Made by a program: the position numbers and the translations under genes. From the NCBI GenBank assembly GCA_003956705.1, contig QZCP01000310.1:1-25914 (forward strand): DNA of 25,914 nucleotides, given 5' to 3'. This DNA comes from Brevipalpus yothersi (lineage: Eukaryota; Arthropoda; Arachnida; Trombidiformes; Tenuipalpidae). Under the pieces are notes generated by a model. It searched no databases. It saw nothing but the letters and a program-made list of their open reading frames with translations, and was not told the DNA's origin. Position 1 is the first letter of the stretch. Each line of letters begins with the position of its first letter. This document shows, in pieces, positions 8,867 through 20,059 of this stretch.

Positions 8867-9610
8867 TACCGAAATTCTTGAAACTCGACCTGCCAGTATT
8901 CACCTTTCTTCAAATCATCTTCACTTGAAATATCTTTTAGCTCTGTTTGGCTCAGCAGGTTGAAAACTTGACTGTTACTTCTTATGTTATGTTATCGATT
9001 ACCTCACAATAGGCTTTATTTGAAACTTTTGACAACATATATTGGCACATACACACACAATAACACTGATCTAAATTCTCTTTTCCCGTCTGTAACGGAC
9101 AATATCCGGATCGGTATTTTCAATCGATCAGGCATCATAAAATGTTACACTCGACCAATCATGATCATGATGGAAACGTCTCGAAGTCGCTGAACTGGAT
9201 AAACTTGCAAGCACACTTTGATATTTCATAACTTTCCGCCGAGCAATGATCGTTCTGATGGTCAACAATCTAGCTCGACAAGTGAATATACTCAATCCGA
9301 TTGGTAGATGGGTATAGTTTTTATTATAATGGACTCTTCAATCTGAAATGGTACTGCTGTCGATGTTTCCATTTTTCAAGAAATTCAAAACATGATGAGA
9401 CATGAATAACGATGAGATGTCTGATAGCCGATGATAGCAAGAGACATGTAATAATATATCAGGGACGCTTAGTCAGCCGCTATAATTAATATTATCTCGT
9501 TCTGGATGATTTTGTCAACAACAACTTGTGATCATCATTGCTTACTTGCTCGATCAACTCTCTCCATATCCAATCACCAGGCACTTAAACTCACATAGGG
9601 AAGCACGAAA

Positions 9611-9637
9611 AAGAGAGCAAGAGAGAGAGAGAGAGAG

Positions 9638-9688
<51 letters not shown>
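9611..9688. repeat. (GA)n microsatellite
   Basis: About 78 bp of GA with GCAA interruptions near 9617 and 9637. Reading frames through it are low-complexity Arg-Glu or Leu-Ser runs and not genes. Confidence 0.95.
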
Positions 9689-9689
<1 letters not shown>

Positions 9690-9908
9690 CTGCTAATTGC
9701 TCAATCAGCAAGCTAAACTGATGGTACGTGAGTTTTATCATGAAACACCTCGAGAAACTCATCCAAAAGCCACACTGATAATTGTCCCTGATTCGTTTAA
9801 ACCACTTGTGTGAAAATTTGGACAGCATTTGCAGAATGTGAATCTGCTTGCTATCTGCTATACATTGAATGGACCTTTAATACTGCTTCCCCCTGCAAAA
9901 GATGCGAG

Positions 9909-9911
<3 letters not shown>

Positions 9912-9943
<32 letters not shown>
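9912..9943. repeat. (GA)n microsatellite
   Basis: About 32 bp of uninterrupted AG/GA. Confidence 0.95.
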
Positions 9944-9945
<2 letters not shown>

Positions 9946-10130
9946 TTCTTGGTGACAATATATCACCCCAATATCTTTCAGCCTTCATGAAAAGGAAAAG
10001 CAGAATATATACAGAATATTCAGCAATATTCAGCAATAATATACATGACCATGGAAGTTTCGAGAAGAAAGAGAGAGAAAGTGAGAGAGAGTGATACAGA
10101 CTCACTTCATCACTTGCTCACTCTTGCTTG

Positions 10131-10140
10131 CTATTTAAAC
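10131..10140 (+). promoter_or_regulatory. Possible TATA-like element upstream of the NUPR1-like gene
   Basis: CTATTTAAAC lies about 340 bp before the start codon. It is the clearest TATA-like sequence upstream of this gene, but the position of transcription start is unknown. Confidence 0.3.
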
Positions 10141-10472
10141 TCACGATTGAAGCTTTCGTTTGTAAACAACATCTGTGTAAAGCTTTCGTCTAGTAGAAAG
10201 AATCTCTCTTCTCTGTCTCTCTGTTTTTGTATCTTCTTTGTTCTGCAGTCTCTCTCTGTGCTCCATTTTCTTTTACTCTGATCGGTGTGCTAATCTGCTG
10301 GTTAATTAAGCAAATCGCTTTTCTACTGATCTCGATTGCAATTTACTGCTAATTGTGTACAACATTTACTGCCCTTAGTACATTACATCACCAACCTTCG
10401 CTGTGTGTGTGTGTACATCTCGTCAATACCGTTGATATTCCGATACCAATAATAAGAAATAACATCGCCATC

Positions 10473-10688
10473 ATGTCATCAGCTACTGACCAGTACGAAT
10501 CTTACAATTACGATAAGGATTTGGATAAATCACTTTTCTGTGGTCACAGTGGTAAACAGAGGACCAAAAAGGAAGCCCAAGAACATTCGAATCATTTTGA
10601 TCCAAGTGGACAGACAAGAAAGTTGGTGACTAAAATGCAAAATACGGAAACAAATAAGCGTAACAAAGATCGAAAACCATCTCAATAA
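10473..10688 (+). CDS. NUPR1: NUPR1-like (nuclear protein 1 / p8) small basic protein
   Basis: This is a single exon of 71 aa starting at ATG 10473 (context CATCATG). The C-terminal half matches the NUPR1 family: a GKQRTKKEAQEHSNHFDPSG basic stretch, followed by QTRKLVTKMQNTETNKR, the highly conserved RKLVTK-(L/M)-QN-(S/T)-E helix core. The N-terminal part is acidic with Tyr/Asp (YESYNYDKDLDKS), as in other members. Members are intrinsically disordered, stress-induced chromatin cofactors of about 80 aa that act in the nucleus. The frame is also open upstream for 40 codons, but that part is UTR-like (GTGTGTGT, no conservation). Poly(A) signal at 10838. The human protein has the same arrangement, and the whole gene being one exon is plausible. 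The symbol is used by homology. Confidence 0.88.
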   Translation: MSSATDQYESYNYDKDLDKSLFCGHSGKQRTKKEAQEHSNHFDPSGQTRKLVTKMQNTETNKRNKDRKPSQ

Positions 10689-10702
10689 TGGGAGAAGCTG
10701 TT

Positions 10703-10753
10703 TTTTTCTCTCTCTCTTTCTCTCTCTCTTTCTTTCTCTTTTTCTTTCTCAAT
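10703..10753. repeat. Pyrimidine (CT)n-rich 3' UTR tract
   Basis: CT/TTTC imperfect repeat immediately after the stop of the NUPR1-like gene. Confidence 0.8.
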
Positions 10754-10837
10754 CAACTGATATCCACACACATAAGAAAAAAAAACAATTTGTCATGTAT
10801 ACACGTTTGATTGTATTAATGCATCAATATGCATATG

Positions 10838-10843
10838 AATAAA
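10838..10843 (+). terminator. Poly(A) signal AATAAA of the NUPR1-like gene
   Basis: AATAAA lies 150 bp after the stop codon. Confidence 0.6.
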
Positions 10844-11272
10844 TGAATCGAAACGATTAATTCAAACCTAACAATACATAAGAAATCTCGATTTATTTTG
10901 CTGTTTTTTCGCCCCGAATCATAGCATTTGCTGAGCTTGTCCATTATTCGCCTCTGAATTGTTTCAGGTTTTCTCGAAAACAAACCGATAAAATCAGTAA
11001 ATCAACTGAATTTATGGGCTGTATGGAGTGTTGAATTCAAAGCATAACATCAACACTGCTGATAGTAACAATAATTTTTCCCCTCAATTTTGATTCGATA
11101 TCAAGTGTACAAGCATACCAAACATGTTTTCGATGGCCGTTTATTGATCTTTTTTATGGTACTCTCATATTGTGTAACTAATTGATTTTGCGGTTATCTC
11201 AGCCCTCTGCTGATGGTAGAGATGGTGCATTTCACTCTCTTCTCCCCTTCCTCTTTACGATACTAAAGAGAA

Positions 11273-11350
<78 letters not shown>

Positions 11351-12221
11351 AGACCAATAAAGCTTCATGAAACATGCTGTTATCCATAAATAATAATGAT
11401 TTCACAACTTTCATAGGATAGGAGAGAATTTTAGCTGGTTATATCATCTAAATATTTGCTTAAATAATTGTGAATATAGTTTGGTAGCTGATCATGGTCA
11501 TGAGGTTCGTGACCGAGGTTCGGAATACGCTTAATCTGGCTTCCTTAATTTCCTTATTTTTAGGGTTTAACAGATAGCTAGAGTCTAGCTGATAGACTTT
11601 GCATCCCATTAATTATAACAGCGCACAAAAATGAAGTAGATTAATATTCATCTCCCCTGTGAGCTCACGAGTGATGAGAGGTAGAGAAAAAATGAAGCTA
11701 ATCAAATCCATCATAAAACTCATAGATATATGACTGGATGAAATGACACTTTAGATAGCTTCCATAGCTGTAAACAGGTCAGGGCTTGAAGCGTGTTAAT
11801 CATTATTACTCTGTGAACAATAGCTAGATGAAATGTAATCCTTGATACATTTATTAACTTTCAATTTATGTTTCAATAAGATTTGCCCATTCGTTTAAGT
11901 CATTCTTTGGGGTATCATCTTGAGAAACAGAAAATCTGAAAATACTCATCATCATGTATTGTGTATGCGTGTGTGATTAGAAATATGGAAACAAGTTTGT
12001 AACCTTCTTGAATGGTTAGAACGTGACAGAACTCATACACCAACGTTGAGAAGAGTTCAAAGTCATTTTTTTCAACCAAGATAAATCAGTTTGAGCGAAG
12101 TAGAGGTGGGAAAAGAGGGATGGAAATCAAGATGAATTCAAATTTTGTCCATAAAAAAATTTGGAGCTCATACTTCAAATATTTTCTTTTGGTATATTTT
12201 TTTCACCAGTAAAAAGAAATT
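10844..12221. other. Gene-free stretch between the NUPR1-like gene and ARPC1
   Basis: Apart from a 70-bp GA tract I see no coding or structured feature. A minus-strand AATAAA (TTTATT on the plus strand near 11850) may end the ARPC1 transcript. Confidence 0.5.
11276..11345. repeat. (GA)n microsatellite, about 70 bp
   Basis: Pure AG repeat, one of the two longest in the window. Confidence 0.97.
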
Positions 12222-13866
12222 TTATACGTATCGACTAACATCCCAAACAACCAGTTTACCATCGAAACCAATGGATGAGATCTGTACAACATTCTCTCCT
12301 TTATGAGCATAAGGTCTTATCTCTTTTATACTGTTCTGATGAGTAGTTTCTGGCCCACTATCACCCGCACTTGTGGTGTGATCATTAAGACTGATTGCAA
12401 ATTTATCCATATCTCGAAATTTTCTCATGGCACTGAAACCGTCAGTCTCTTTTTTCGTCGATTTATCTAATTTTTCACCATATTCCAATTTTTCTGCCCC
12501 TTCATCATATTTGAACGAAACTGGAGAACAATCATAACCCTGCGAACCAAATTCAAACAATTAAAATCAATTGCAACTTTCCATTCGTGTACACTTACGG
12601 CGGCTATTAAAGTTTTCGTTGATATCCATGTGAGAGATAAATAGGGTAGATCCATGGTTTTGAGAGATATTATGTTTAGAATGTTTTTGGCATGGACAAC
12701 ATTAACGGTTGAATCATGTGATACCCATGCAAAGTGATTGCCATTAGGAGAAAAGGCAACATCATGTACCCAGCCACCTTCATAGATGAGAGAAAGAGAG
12801 AAAGAAAATGTTGGTAAAAGAAAAAATACAATATAAACGTCAGAGATTAGGTGAGAGGGAAGCATAGATCAGAGATGACAAATTAGCTAGCTGATGAAAG
12901 GAAATACAGGATGCTACTGATATGATTCAGGAAGCCACTACACCCTCATATGGTATCGAAGGAAACATAGTTTCGAGAAGAACAAGCGATAAGGTGTGTT
13001 TTGCTTCACTGATAGAATTTAATTTTGACAAAAGCAATAAGTAATTTAAATGAGTCACAATGACAAACCTGAAATTCCTTTAGATGGCCATTCTCCGATA
13101 CAATGATTGTTAGATTGACTCTTATTGGTTGTCCAAGCAGAAGGAGGAGGATTTGGATCATCAACACCTTTTATGAATGATACGAAAATTCGAGCTTTGA
13201 AATCGGTAGAACCACATCCGATCAGAGTATTGTTGGGATGCCAATCCAAGCAGGTCACAGTTGATTTTGGTTTTTTAACGTGCAATGAAATCCACCAATC
13301 TTGCTCTTTCTCAAAATAACACACAGCTATCTTATTGTCACCAGAGCCTACTGCAAATTTATTCTCATTTGGTGACCAGCGTACCACGGTAGCCGCTTTA
13401 TGGAATCTTAATACTACCCATGTCGGACTCCATACACCATTAGTATAATTCCATACATAAGCATTCTTGTCCTATTGAAGGGATGAGAGGAATAAGATTA
13501 GGTTAGAAACTGTCGATACTCAAGAACACCTGATTCACAGCTGAGACATATTTTTTCTCTCAGAAAAATGGGAAGTAAACCAAAGTTTCTGCCGAAATTT
13601 CAGATTACGAACTTAATTAACTATAGAACAGATAAATTTAATCAACATACCGCACTGCATGTAACAATTTTATTAGACTTTGGAGCCCAATCGATGGATG
13701 TTACTCGTAGACCATGTTTTTCGAGAACTGATTTCTCACAAAATTTATGATTGCTTTCCTCATAAATATGTACTTTGTTATTACTTGGTGATATGGCTAC
13801 TTGAGTTCTATCATGTGAAAATGAATGACATGATATTGGTTGAACCAGATTAACTTTTATAGACAT
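12222..13866 (-). CDS. ARPC1: Actin-related protein 2/3 complex subunit 1 (WD-repeat subunit)
   Basis: Four minus-strand exons (13866-13651, 13471-13069, 12777-12599, 12539-12222) join in frame over introns of 179, 291 and 59 bp, giving 371 aa, the normal length for ARPC1A/B. WD/beta-propeller blades are visible: PISCHSFSHDRTQVAISPSN at the N-terminus, HGLRVTSIDWAPKSN, KNAYVWNY, ATVVRWSPNENKFAVGSGDN, VTCLDWHPNNTLIGCGSTD, GGWVHDVAFSPNGNHFAWVS and the final DGKLVVWDVSRYV. ARPC1 is the propeller subunit of the Arp2/3 complex that nucleates branched actin filaments, and it contacts nucleation-promoting factors and the mother filament. The divergent neighbour at 14774 shares the intergenic region. 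The junction at 13069/12777 gives one extra Gly compared with the human protein (SGGW instead of SGW), so this splice site is slightly uncertain. Confidence 0.96.
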
Positions 13867-14773
13867 TGTAATTTCAATTTCAAGATTTTCTCTTCTCTTC
13901 CACAATATAAAAAACGTTAATAAGTATGAAGATTTTTTTTTCTATGCTATGTCAAAAAATGAACCACCTTATTGATCACAATGTCCACAATTAAATCACA
14001 GACAAATGAATGATCCCACTTATACATAAACACACACAGGAGAAAAAAAAACAATCTAGAAACTTAATTAATCATCAAAGTTGGCCAACAAGATTGCAAC
14101 TAAATACACTCCTCTTTCTGGAATTTCAATCTCTCTCTTACACACTCAACTCTCTTCACAATAACAAAACACACTTCACTAGCAAAGATATTGATTGCTC
14201 TGTCCAATCAAGCCTAACCAAATGGATCAAATTAATGGAATGACAAGGTATGCAAATTATGTCCACATACACACATCAAATCAGTGGCAAACCGAATTAA
14301 TTTTGATTTTGACCAAAAATTAAAACATCCAAAAAATGTTACCCAAAAGCGCCACCATTTTCGTATGAACATCTCGCCATCTGTATACATGTAATCGATG
14401 GAAATGAAAACATTTTCGATTTAATTTAATTTGATTTGATGTTCAATTTAATAATATTCACAATATTTGATTTGATCGAAAGTAGTGAGTGTCGAGTGAT
14501 TAATTGTCATTAAGTGTAGCCAAGTAGTTGTGAGTGTTGGATAATAGTATTTATGGAGGAATAGAATCAAATTTTTTTGCAAAGGTAAATGTGCGATTGT
14601 AAACATACGATAAACATGTTGAGATGTGTATTCGATTGTGAATTATTGTTATTGATTATTTTTCGTTTTTTTCGTGCGGTAATGTTGATGATGATTGACT
14701 AATTGTTATTGTTATTGTTGTCATCCATACCGTAATCATAATACAGATAGATAGATTTACGTACACACTCGTT
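13867..14773. promoter_or_regulatory. Divergent intergenic region, ARPC1 (-) and ORP9-like (+)
   Basis: These 907 bp separate two head-to-head start codons and must hold both promoters and 5' UTRs. The right end (14500-14770) is rich in ATT/TTG repeats (ATTGTTATTG units), typical of an AT-rich 5' UTR. I cannot assign specific factor sites. Confidence 0.5.
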
Positions 14774-17700
14774 ATGGCTGTTCTTGAAGGACCATTGTGC
14801 AAGTGGACAAATGTTGTTAATGGTTGGCAATATAGATGGTTTGTTTTGGATCATGATCAAGCATTATTGTCATACTATACATCGAAAGATAAAATGGTAC
14901 GCGGTGATCGTCGTGGATGTGTCCGATTGAAAGGAGCTGTGATTGGTGTTGATATTGGTGATGATTGTACATTCACCATCACTGTGGATGGTAAAATGTT
15001 CCATTTTCAGGCTCAAACTGCCGAGGAACGAAGTAAATGGGTTACTGCATTAGAGGAAACCATATTAAGACACACACATCGACGTCGTCCTAAGCGTAGT
15101 GAATTATTTCGTTTACCTTCAATGCAAGATTATGAGCGTAAAATATCCGAAACAGATACGTATCTTAATTTGGTTATCAATCAAACCAAATTATTGGATG
15201 GACAAATTGAAGCGGCAATCAATGAGAATGATAAAAAGAAACTAGTTGATCTGAAAGCTGATCTGTTAACATTCTTGGACAGTGTTAAACATGCCATAGT
15301 TCTTCTTCAAATTGCGAAGGTCAGTAGATACAAAGTGATTCATTCATTTTTTTTTCCTACCACCCATTGCTTTCTCTCTTTCTCCTTCCCACTTTACTAC
15401 ATTATTGATTTTGCACATTTTGTTAATGAATTTTTTTCCTATCATCACTGGTATATCCTTCTAAAAATGATCATTTACTCTTTTTCCACCTTCTTTCCTC
15501 TATTGATTTATTATCAGTATTATTATTTCCAGTTAACCTCAATCAGAAGTAGTTTATACGGTCCACTGATTCATCGATGATTTAAAATTTGAGAGAGAAA
15601 TTATTGATAAAATATGTTCTATATTGAATAATGATTCATTTAAATTATTATTCAATCGGTTTTCACTGCTTTTCATAGTGAAAAATGTCAATAAATCAGT
15701 TTATCTGATGATATTTTTCTCTTACTATTGAATGGTTCACCTGAGGTAGTTCTATTTCAACTATTAATTTTTCTACGAATATTAACTCCAATATTCAACA
15801 AGGAGACTCCATCTGCCAGAAGAGTGACAGAATCCTTAAAAAGATAACCCTTTTCTTGTGATGCTTAAGCTTCATTCATGGTAGTTTTATTTTTCTTTCT
15901 ATTCTCTATTATTGTTATCGTTTTTATTATCATTGCTCATTATCATATTTACTCACAGAATTCATTGAATCCACTGGACGGTGTGACAAATGAGCAAACT
16001 TTGACTTCGGGACCTGATCAGAAAGAAACTAGTATCGAAACATCGTCCGGTAGTGTTGGGCAAGATCAGAGTGAGACCATATCTACTGAACCTTCACGAG
16101 GAAGAGAAGATAGTAAACAAAACAAAACCATTGGTAACATAGACAATCTTAATGGTGTGCCTGAAGTTTCATATTCTAGTGATGAGGATGATTTCTACTA
16201 TGATGCTCCAGAAGAAAATCCTGACCATTCCAACACAAATCAATTGGTAACCAACACTGATGCTAATGTTGAAAATCACGAGTCTTTCAAAAAAATCAAT
16301 GCTCTCGATATACTTGGTATGGATTCATCCAATATAGATTATGATCAGCTTTATGAAGATGATGATGAAGAAGATCTGGGTGGAGTTGAAAATCATGGAT
16401 CCGTTATATCTCATCTTTTATCTCAAGTCAAAATTGGTATGGATTTGACCAAAGTTGTGTTACCAACTTTTATTCTGGAAAGGCGATCATTATTGGAAAT
16501 GTATGCTGATTTTTTTGCTCATCCAGACCTTTTTGTTAAGTAAGTATTTGTTTTCATCTTGTTATCTTTTACGGATAAACTAAACGAAAACAAATCTTTC
16601 ATCAGTGTGCTTGCTGTGAAATAATGAAGCAAATTGCTGATGGATTTCAATATCAATATATCACTCAGCCTTTTAGTTTGCACCTTTGAATTCTGTTATA
16701 TATATGGTATTTATTTATTTCCACTGACACTTAAGTTTATCTGATTTCACAGAATCCCGGATCATGAAACCGCGGAAGAAAGATTCATAGCTACCGTTAG
16801 ATGGTACATGTCTGCATTCCATGCAGGACGTAAAACAAGTATTGCCAAGAAACCTTATAATCCTATTTTAGGCGAAATTTTCAAATGTTTTTGGACAATA
16901 CCTGGTTTTAAACCGGTAATTACATCATATTTAACCTATTTTCATTAGTTTTCCGTGTAAAATTTCTAGCACTTCTCTTCCGATGGCCTATTTTAGTATA
17001 CTAATGGACCGTCTGTCTGCTTTTAGGAGAAACATTATTCTCCGACCGAGAATATGCCTGATGGGCCAATTCCATGGGCAAAATGTCATGATCTCACCTT
17101 CATTGCCGAACAAGTTTCTCATCATCCTCCTATATCTGCCTTTTATGCGGAAAATGCTGACAAAAAAATCATGTGCGCTGCACATATATACACAAAATCA
17201 AAATTTCTTGGTCTTTCAATTGGTGTCCATATGATTGGTCAAGGTTCAATATATTTATTAGATAAGGGTGAAGAATATGTAGTCACTTTTCCTAGTGGTT
17301 ATGGCCGATCGATACTTACAGTTCCATGGATAGAAATGGGAGGCACTGTTACTGTCAACTGTCCACAAACTGATTACTCTGCAAACATAGAGTTTCTAAC
17401 CAAGGTGAATACCAAATGCCACAAAATTCTAGTTAACAGTATCATTTACAATCTTGCCTTCTAAAAATTCATTCTTAGCCTTTTTACGGAGGTAAAAGAC
17501 ATAAAATTCAAGGAGAACTTTTTAATCCAAGCAAAAAAGTCATAATGTCTCTGTCTGGAGAATGGAATGGGGTAATGTATTCTAAGCGACCCAACGGCCC
17601 TCAAGAAGTGTTCGTCGACACTAAAGCTATGAAAACTATTAAGAAAAATGTAAAACCAATCGCTGAACAAGAGTCTTACGAATCTCGTCGTTTATGGAAA

Positions 17701-18002
17701 GACGTTACTGCAGCCCTCAAGATGCAAGATGTAAATGCTGCAACGAATGCCAAGTTTGCTGTCGAGCAAGGTCAACGTGAGCTTGTGAAACAGCGTCAGG
17801 CAACAAATACGAAATGGATTAATCGGGTATGTATCTCATCAATATGTGTTCCTTTCATATTGTTGTTCATGCATTCGGTTCAAATCTCAATTTTGCTTTA
17901 TTTGACCAGGTCTTCCATAATTTGGGTCAGAATTGGTTCTATAACTCACCTCTTACGAAAAGGCTTACTGAAAAGCAAAATGAAACAAAGACTGACGAAT
18001 AA
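14774..18002 (+). CDS. OSBPL9: Oxysterol-binding protein-related protein, ORP9 type
   Basis: Six exons (14774-15319, 15959-16539, 16753-16915, 17027-17404, 17479-17826, 17910-18002) close in frame, giving 702 aa. A PH domain covers about residues 2-100 (GPLCKWTNVVNGWQYRWFVL, then TFTITVDGKMFHFQAQTAEE). An acidic linker follows with an FFAT-like site at 259-268 (DDFYYDAPEE) for binding VAP at the endoplasmic reticulum. The lipid-binding ORD domain starts near 345 (DLTKVVLPTFILERRSLLEM) and contains the family signature EQVSHHPP at 458-465, KKPYNPILGEIF, KSKFLGLSIGV and GEWNGVMY. ORP9 transfers PI4P and sterol or phosphatidylserine at ER-Golgi contacts. PH plus FFAT plus ORD separates it from short ORPs. 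The first donor is GTCAGT, weaker than the others, and intron 1 (639 bp) could hide a small exon. The symbol is by homology and the ORP10/11 relatives are the alternative. Confidence 0.95.
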
Positions 18003-18347
18003 TTATTTTTCTACCTTGAGATGAATTAATTGTGAAATTTTTTTGAGGTTGAAGTAAGCTCTCTGACTCCTGAAAATAATAACTAGTCTTCTACGTAAAG
18101 AAAATGAATTCACACAATGTGCTGTTTTGATCGTTGTTTAAAAACATTTCTCCTTTGTTGTTGTAAACTAATGGGGAATGTTTATTTTAATCAAGTGATT
18201 TTAGGGCTTTATTTTCCTCAAAGGAAATGATATTCCATATAAAGTTGGATCTTGGAGATCCATCGATTATATTGTTTCCAGTTTTTCATGGTATGTGCTG
18301 TTTGAACTTTTTCTAGTTCTAATTCGATTAGTGAGATAGAAAGTTTT
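18003..18347. other. Convergent 3' intergenic region, ORP9-like and amylase
   Basis: These 345 bp separate the two convergent stop codons. Minus-strand AATAAA (TTTATT at about 18209-18214) is 130-140 bp after the amylase stop. I see no clear plus-strand AATAAA for the ORP9-type gene, so it may use a variant signal or terminate inside the amylase gene. Confidence 0.5.
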
Positions 18348-20059
18348 TCAAAGTCTTGATTGGATATGAATAGCGATCATTGGATCTTCATCTTGCTCTC
18401 CATTGATGCTTATCCATGCTTTTCCGTCGCTCTTGACTTCTATCACTTTATCACTGGTACATCGTGTTTCTGGATTTCTCTCAATATTACCCGATACAAC
18501 ATCGCAATAGCGTCCTGCGGGAAGGCCTGTATAGAATTCTTGGTTTACCTGAATATTGTCATTGACGATAACAATGAATGCCTCTGATCCACGGCTGAAC
18601 GCGATCACATTATCACTTGGACATTGCCAATTGACCACAGGCTCATCTCCTGCCACTTCTCTGAACTTGACCATATTGTAAATTTGTCTCCATCTTGTTG
18701 GAAAAGTTTTAATAACGAATTAGGATTAATTATTACTATTTTCTGTTAATCTTGTCCTCATTTCTTACCTGTGCTCACATCGCCACGGAGCCCCACATGT
18801 CATATCTGGATTAGTTGTTACTCGCACAATATTACCATCTTGATCCATCGGTGGACCAGTGTTATCAACCTCTCGCTGAATAGTTATCGAAAAAGTTCAA
18901 TAATAAGATCAATAATCTTTCCCCATCCATAGACCACTAGATCACTTACATGATTTGGATCAACTGGATATTCATAGCTACTCATTACTTCCGGTGTTCC
19001 ATAAGGCCATGCAAGCATGAAAGCTGTGGCCATCTTCAATAATCTGGGCTGTCGGAAACAGATTCCGGTATCAATCTCAGATCTTTGGAAGTCATGATTG
19101 TCAACAAATGGAACAGCGGAATCACTTGGCAATAGATCCCACGGTTCACCCCAATTGCGAAGCCATCGTAGCTTTTGATTATCATATTTTCGGAAAACGT
19201 TCACCAAATTTCTTCGATACATAAATTCAAGTGGTGACCCGACAGGTAAATATTCTTCCGGTTGAATACCTTCTTTTCGTCCATCATGCGAGATCTCATG
19301 ATACATGAATGGCCGGGTGTTAGGTGGGAAGAATTTGGTGCTCAGATTGTCAACACGATCAAAAATGGCTTTCAAATCTTCCACCCACATGTGTTTGGTG
19401 GCATCCAAACGGAAGCCAGCGATTCCAAGTTTAATTAAACTATTCATGGCTTCAGCAATTTTTTGTCTAACATGTTCTTGAGATGCATCCAGATCTCGCA
19501 AGCCAACCAGCTCACAATTTCGAATCTGCTCTGTGTTGCTCCAATCTTCGATTCCACCCGATTGAGATGGACACTTGGGCTTATCATTGAAATGTTGTGG
19601 GCCATAAGGAACACCGGGAAAATCTTTCATATTGCCGTTGAATGGTGTACCACCCACACCTTGTCCCACCATTGGACCGGCCATGTGATTGAGAACCATA
19701 TCAATGTAGACTCTCACACCAGCTCGATTGCACCTTTCAATCATGTTAGACAGTTGTTCAGCATTACCACTTCGTGAGATAATTCTGTAACTAACTGGCT
19801 GATATCGTTCCCACCATGGTCGATTGTCCTTGATCATTGCGTATTCCAAAACGGGTGATGTCTGAATGCCACCATATCCATATGGACCCAAAAATTTTTC
19901 ACATTCTTCGGCCAGATCATCGAATCGCCATTCAAACATTTGCACAATAACCGATCGATTTCCAATCATATTGGGCCATGAGTATTCACTTCGTGCCTCA
20001 CTCGACGGTGGACAGAATAGAACTGTGATCACCACCAGAGCAATCAATCCTATCAACAT
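18348..20059 (-). CDS. Secreted alpha-amylase (GH13), mite group 4 allergen family
   Basis: Exons 20059-18950, 18875-18769 and 18693-18348 join in frame over introns of 74 and 75 bp, giving 520 aa. ATG 20059 is chosen because a signal peptide follows (MLIGLIALVVITVLFCPPSS); upstream codons are open but contain no ATG. All four GH13 catalytic regions are present: DMVLNH (120-125), GFRLDATKH with nucleophile Asp219, FMYHEISH with acid/base Glu255, and FVDNHD with Asp323. The C-terminal beta domain is present. The enzyme hydrolyses internal alpha-1,4 bonds of starch and glycogen and probably acts in the gut lumen. Two deviations stand out: Glu357 in YGTPEVMSSY, where animal enzymes have the chloride-ligand Arg, and no GHGAGG loop after FVDNHD. 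It is convergent with the ORP9-type gene. The assignment to amylase is firm; the relation to named allergens is inferred. Confidence 0.96.

Larger units (their letters stand above)
8505..10472. other. Gene-poor stretch with several GA/CT microsatellites
   Basis: There are no convincing genes. The stretch holds the promoter side of the minus-strand gene ending at 8504, several microsatellites listed separately, and the presumed promoter and 5' UTR of the NUPR1-like gene. One undetermined base (N) occurs at 8847 at the edge of a CT run. Confidence 0.6.

Noticed and set aside
9528..10105. Several reading frames of 60-94 codons
   Set aside because: They consist mainly of Arg-Glu or Leu-Ser runs produced by GA/CT microsatellites.
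10353..10472. N-terminal extension of the NUPR1-like protein
   Set aside because: It includes a GT repeat and lacks NUPR1 similarity; ATG 10473 gives the usual family length.
15320..15580. Extension of the PH-domain exon past 15319
   Set aside because: The sequence turns T-rich and hydrophobic with no conservation, while splicing at 15319 joins in frame to the linker exon.
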